From positions 66,454,730 to 66,518,729 of the forward strand of contig CM044317.1 in NCBI GenBank assembly GCA_024291935.2: DNA of 64,000 nt. The letters run 5' to 3'. This document shows, piece after piece, positions 59,811 through 64,000 of the stretch. Position 1 is the stretch's first letter, and each line of letters starts with the position of its first letter. The notes under the pieces are model-generated. The model did not search any database, was not told the DNA's origin, and saw nothing but the letters and a program-made list of their open reading frames with translations. The position numbers and the translations under genes are program-made. The stretch comes from Okapia johnstoni. Taxonomy: Eukaryota > Chordata > Mammalia > Artiodactyla > Giraffidae.

Positions 59811-61272
59811 CAATTATCTTTTGCACACACACACACTGCCTAATTGTTTCTCTCAAAACATAACAATTATTAACAGCAGTCTCTGTTGATTTACTGAAGC
59901 CTTTTTTAGATAAACATCATCATTGCCAGAGCAGAATTTAATATTCAAGGAGGGTTACATCCTGAAAGGTGCAATGCAGGGAGAGCAGGTTTAAGAATAT
60001 TTAAGACATTTTAAATTCTGCTTGTGAGATTATGGAAATTACCATCAGCTGTGAAGTATGACTCATATCTGAGCATTCTAAAAAATATTTTTTTTCTCTT
60101 TCGAAAAGAAACCCTTTTAATAAGGCTGAGAGGAAGCATATAACTATTTAAGACATGGTATTTATTTTTTCCATTTCAACTCATTTGATCTCTAGCCTTG
60201 CACTTGAGGATGATGGTGGTTATTATTGAAGAGAATGAGAATCAAGTAGTGAACACAAGTGTTCTGCAAGAAAACAAACTTCATTTTAGGAACATCAAAA
60301 AAAAAAAGAGTGACTATGGTGCTGGGCAACCATCTTATGGGTAAAAAATGGACAAACAAATAGTAAATTCCTCTATATTCACTGGACTTTACCTCTGGGT
60401 TTTATTTGGCCTCATACAGAGAATATCTTTCCAGTCCATATCTTTGACATAATAATTCTACCACTATTTCCTTCTGACCTTGGCAATGCTATATTTAGTC
60501 ACAAGAGTGATGGGTAAGGAAAATGTTTATTTTGCCTTTTTTGATGGGGGAAATACGTTTCCTACAGGTATATATAAAAATATAAAGCCTAGGGTATATA
60601 AAGTTAATTATATTAATGTGTTGTATAAATGTTTATTTCATTCAATACTTTCTATTTGTATGTTTATCTATACTGCATTACTTACATCATCCCTACATTG
60701 CACACTGTCTACAGGTGGTAAGCGAAAATATTTTATTCTTGCAAATTATTTCTTCAATCCTTACTTCAGTGGAAGAAGTAGGAGAAATATATAAGCAAAT
60801 GTAATAACCTGCTGTTTTTATGATGACCCAACCCCTCTGCTTCTGGTCTAAGGCACTTAACAGTTTTCTAAGAATATTGATTGCTTTATGACTTCTGTCT
60901 TGTCTTACTTCACCCTCCCACAGAAATGTATTACTTGAGGATAGGAATATCTCAAGCTTTCTTGTTTCCCTTTAATTATCCATCATAATGTTTTCCACAT
61001 TATGAGCACAAAATGAGTGAATAAAGTTAGTATGAAAAGAACGAATAAAAAGTGTTTAAAACAGTATTCTACAAAATTGTGTTTTTAAAAACACTCTAGA
61101 ACTTTCTGACACATGTCTCTAGATTTTCTTTTCTGTAAAATCGTATCTTTCTGTTTGATTTCTACTTTGGGCAGAATCTCTATTCCCTATTTTAATTATC
61201 TCTTAAGCCCAGATCCAACCTTCTTCTATTAACAAAATTTATTAGAAATTATCAAATATATTCATCCCTCCT
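59811..61272. other. Mostly unique non-coding DNA
   Basis: A short CA run lies at 59825-59836. About 60890-61030 is L2-like ('ttgaggataggaatatctca', 'gtgaataaagtt'). No gene. Confidence 0.4.
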
Positions 61273-61420
61273 AAGTTATAAAACTCACTGCCTTGATGGA
61301 CATGAGTTTGAGCAAGCTCCAGGAGTTGGTGATGGACAGGGAAGCCTGGCGTGCTGCAGTCCATGGGGTCGCAAAGAGTCAGACATGACTGAGTAACTAA
61401 ACTGAACTGAAGTTATAAAA
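61273..61420 (+). mobile_element. BovB 3' terminal fragment, sense, with 11-bp TSD
   Basis: Unit 61284-61409, from 'gatggacatgagtttgagca' to 'gagtaactaaactgaactg'. The duplication aagttataaaa lies at 61273-61283 and 61410-61420. Confidence 0.95.
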
Positions 61421-61504
61421 GAAAAGTAAAAGATAAAAAATAAAAAATATATATAAAAATTTTAAAGGGAAGAAAAACAAGATAACATAGCATGATGGCT
61501 AAGA

Positions 61505-61690
61505 ATAAAACAAAACTGCATTTAAATTCCATGTAGCAACTTACAAGCTAAGTGACCTTGGGCAAGTAAACCAGCCAAATTCTCAGTTTCCAAATACAAG
61601 AAAAGGAAATAATATATATTTCATAATGGTCATTCTGAGGGTTAGACATCAAATACAATCAGTATGGTGCTTGGGATACTACAAGCATTA
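61505..61690 (+). repeat. MIR, sense
   Basis: Order: 'caagctaagtgaccttgggc', 'ccaaattctcagtttccaaa', 'tcattctgagggttagacat'. Clear MIR 3' half. Confidence 0.75.
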
Positions 61691-61694
61691 ACTT

Positions 61695-61852
61695 ATTAGT
61701 ATTCAATACCATTAATATTGTATTTGATTATCATTATTAATTATAAAAATTTTATCAATATTTTTGGTGATAAAATATCAATAATTTATTAGTATATTAA
61801 CCTATTGATAATATAAATATCAATAATATAATAATTATCAATAACCACAATG
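61695..61852. repeat. AT-rich low-complexity block with repeated tatcaata words
   Basis: The word tatcaata or its complement tattgata recurs at least five times in about 150 bp of almost pure A/T. No fixed period is visible. Confidence 0.7.
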
Positions 61853-62464
61853 AAAATATAATGTATTCAGTTCAGTTACTCAGTCGTGTCCGACTCTTTG
61901 CGACCCCATGAGCCGCAGCACGCCAGGCCTCCCTGTCCATCACCAACGCCCTGAGTCCACCCAAACCCATGTCCATCGAGTAAGCGATGCCATCCAGCCA
62001 TCTCATCCTCTGTTGTCCCCTTCTCCTCCTGCCCCCAATCCTTCCCAGCATTAGGGTCTTTTCCAATGAGTCAGCTCTTCGCATCAGGTGGCCAAAGTGT
62101 TGGAGTTTCAGCTTCAACATCAGTCCTTCCAATGAACATCCAGGACTGATCTCCTTTAGGAGGGACTGGTTGGATCTCCTCGCAGTCCAAGGGACTCTCA
62201 AGAGTCTTCTCCAACACCACAGTTCAAAAGCATCAATTCTTCGGCGCTCAGCTTTCTTCACCGTCCAACTCTCACATTCATACATGACCACTGGAAAAAC
62301 CATAGCCTTGACTAGACGGACCTTTGTTGGCAAAGTAATGTCTCTGCTTTTAAATATGCTATCTAGGTTGGTCATAACCTTCCTTCCAAGGAGTAAGCAT
62401 CTTTTAATTTCATGGCTGCAATCACCATCTGCAGTGATTTTGGAGCTCCAAAAAATATAATGTA
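61853..62464 (-). mobile_element. BovB 3' part, antisense, with 13-bp TSD
   Basis: Unit 61866-62451. The natural 3' end is at the left ('ttcagttcagttactcagtc'). The duplication aaaatataatgta lies at 61853-61865 and 62452-62464. The C-terminal reading frame (62375 to 61872; MTNLDSIFKSRDITLPTKVR to SRTRLSN) is uninterrupted, which marks a young insertion. It lacks the RT catalytic core. Confidence 0.96.
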
Positions 62465-64000
62465 AACAAGGGCCAAATCTAAAAATTGAGAGACTCCATC
62501 TTGAAATTTAGCTGTCCGAGCATCTCCTAATGGGTGAGAAGGAGGACTTTCTTCTGCCTGCATTCAAGATGTAATGAAAGGAAATAACTATGTTGCCATC
62601 TTAAATGATTCCCCTGTAAACTTTGTGAGAATCTAGCTTAGATAACATTTAGAGAAAGAAACTGAACACACACAAAAGGTAACTGATGGTAACAAAAGAT
62701 CCTGCTCTATAATGTAATTGTTTTCATTTATGGAGCTCCAGTACTGGGGGGGTGGGGGGGTGGGAACCACTGCAGAGACACACAGAAGAGCTCACTGCTA
62801 GGTTACATGGCAACCAACTGTCTAAGCTGCGTTTGTGAGAACATGTTTTAAAGGGAGCATGTTTCTCATTAAAAAATATATTATTTTCAAAAGAAATACA
62901 TATGAGGATTACTTACTACCAGTGACCCAGTTTTTATGAACAATAAATCAAGTGGTGGTCTCAGGTTTTCTTTGTTTAGGATTGTTCTGGAAATCTGGAG
63001 AAAATAATATCATCCTCATAAAAAGATTGAGCCTTAGGAAACTGCGAGACTTCTCCCTCTTTTGCTAATTTTTGCTCTCCTCATGAAAATAAAATGATTT
63101 TTGCCACCAAAGGAAAGACAAAAATCATAATTTCAACTAAGAGCCCAGTGTGCTGAAAATAAACAATATGTGTTAAAGATTTGTGTTTAAAGTTCAATGC
63201 TCTCTGAATCAAGTCAGTGACAATTTATCTAGTTTGCAATGCTTTCTTATTTCTCTCTGTGCTGATGCACAGTTTCAAAACTTATTTCTGTCCTTTTATT
63301 TATCAATGACCAGTTGTCAAAATATTACCTTGCAAACCAAGGCAAGAAATAAAAGACCATTAATTTTACCAGACTCTCTTCTTCATACTCGCCTCCCCTA
63401 CTCTTCCATCTTCTAAAGATTTAAGTGGAATGAACTGAACTAAATGAGTTCTTGAGTACTGCTTTTTATTATTATAATTCTGTTTTCTTGGATCTAGAGC
63501 CAAGTATCACTCGGAATAAAAAAGTCTGGCAATGCCTTGAGATTAGATTGATATGCAAGGACTAGAGGCAAAGTGAAAAGGCCGTCTTTCTCAAATGACA
63601 GACTGCAGATGCTTCAAAAAGATGTTTATTTCTAAGAGGCAGCCTTCTATGCACAAAATTATTATCATCCTTGAATTCAATTTACCTGTGGTAGCAGGTT
63701 GAACTACAAGGACAGTTTGGTATTCTCATAATTATCTGACTTAAACACTGACAAACTTTGTTTTGAAGAGGTATTTTTTTTCTTTTTTCCTGAATTCAGT
63801 AGATCCTAAAGACACACAATACAATGATAGAGCAAGTATTTTGGCTAATATTCTATGCAAGCATTAATATTGTTATGAATTTTAACATGTCAAGTTAAGA
63901 TGCATACTGAGATTTAGAAGGAAAGTAAATGACACCTTAAGAATCATAAAATGTATAAAGAAGTTGTAGACTGTGGGAGTGATGGTATCTGGAGAGAAAT
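62465..64000. other. Unique non-coding DNA
   Basis: No gene or confident repeat. It contains the G-rich tract at 62746-62764. Confidence 0.4.
62746..62764 (+). other. G-quadruplex candidate
   Basis: The tract is G7-T-G7-T-G3, which can be read as five GGG runs with one-base loops. It is isolated in AT-rich DNA; no promoter or CpG island is next to it. Confidence 0.6.

Noticed and set aside
1..64000. CRISPR array, operon, phage or plasmid features
   Set aside because: No regularly spaced repeats, ribosome-binding sites or bacterial gene density; the repeat content is clearly ruminant nuclear DNA.

Overview
This window is nuclear DNA from a ruminant, almost certainly a bovid (cattle, sheep, goat or buffalo group). 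The evidence is the repeat content: many copies of the ruminant tRNA-Glu/Bov-A SINE family (Bov-A, Bov-tA, Bov-A2), at least eight pieces of the RTE-type LINE BovB, artiodactyl L1 3' ends, and a ruminant-type palindromic mariner MITE. Older mammal-wide repeats (MIR, L2, MaLR LTRs, old L1) fill in between. The sequence is AT-rich. I see no convincing protein-coding gene, no RNA gene and no CpG island, so it reads as an intergenic desert or a large intron. Every long open reading frame comes from BovB reverse transcriptase or from SINE sequence.

Layout. 1-2.7 kb: mostly unique DNA with a MIR and a possible conserved non-coding block (about 1.1-1.64 kb). 2.7-6.6 kb: a SINE, then an L1 carrying a SINE, a SINE head, a mariner MITE and an inverted BovB insertion, then an antisense L1 split by an MLT1-like LTR. 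6.6-12.8 kb: mostly unique, with one small SINE, a possible exon (11.5 kb) and an LTR-like block (9.0-9.7 kb). 12.8-14.8 kb: a sense L1 with two SINEs and a near-perfect palindrome of about 96 bp. 14.8-23 kb: a possible retrocopy, a dimeric Bov-A2, an MST-type LTR, L2 and MIR. 23.6-27.8 kb: an antisense L1 interrupted by two BovB pieces. 28-46 kb: unique DNA with scattered SINEs, including an inverted pair (32.7-33.2 kb) and a cluster (45.25-45.82 kb). 46.3-51.1 kb: a deleted L1 holding a nearly full-length BovB. 51.9-53.3 kb: L1 3' ends and a dimeric SINE. 54.2-56.2 kb: a young BovB with one nonsense codon. 57.5-62.5 kb: four more BovB pieces, three with clear target-site duplications. 62.5-64 kb: unique DNA with a G-quadruplex candidate.

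The only machinery visible is retrotransposition. BovB encodes an endonuclease and reverse transcriptase, and Bov SINEs are generally taken to borrow it because they share its 3' end. Every BovB copy here is truncated or mutated. I did not find a new biological system. The points most worth a second look are structural: the palindrome inside L1, two or more 5'-inverted insertions, a dimeric SINE with the same junction in three copies, a BovB piece lacking its 3' end, and a candidate exon. Family names come from recognising consensus-like sequence by eye, not from a database search; boundaries are approximate except where target-site duplications are given.
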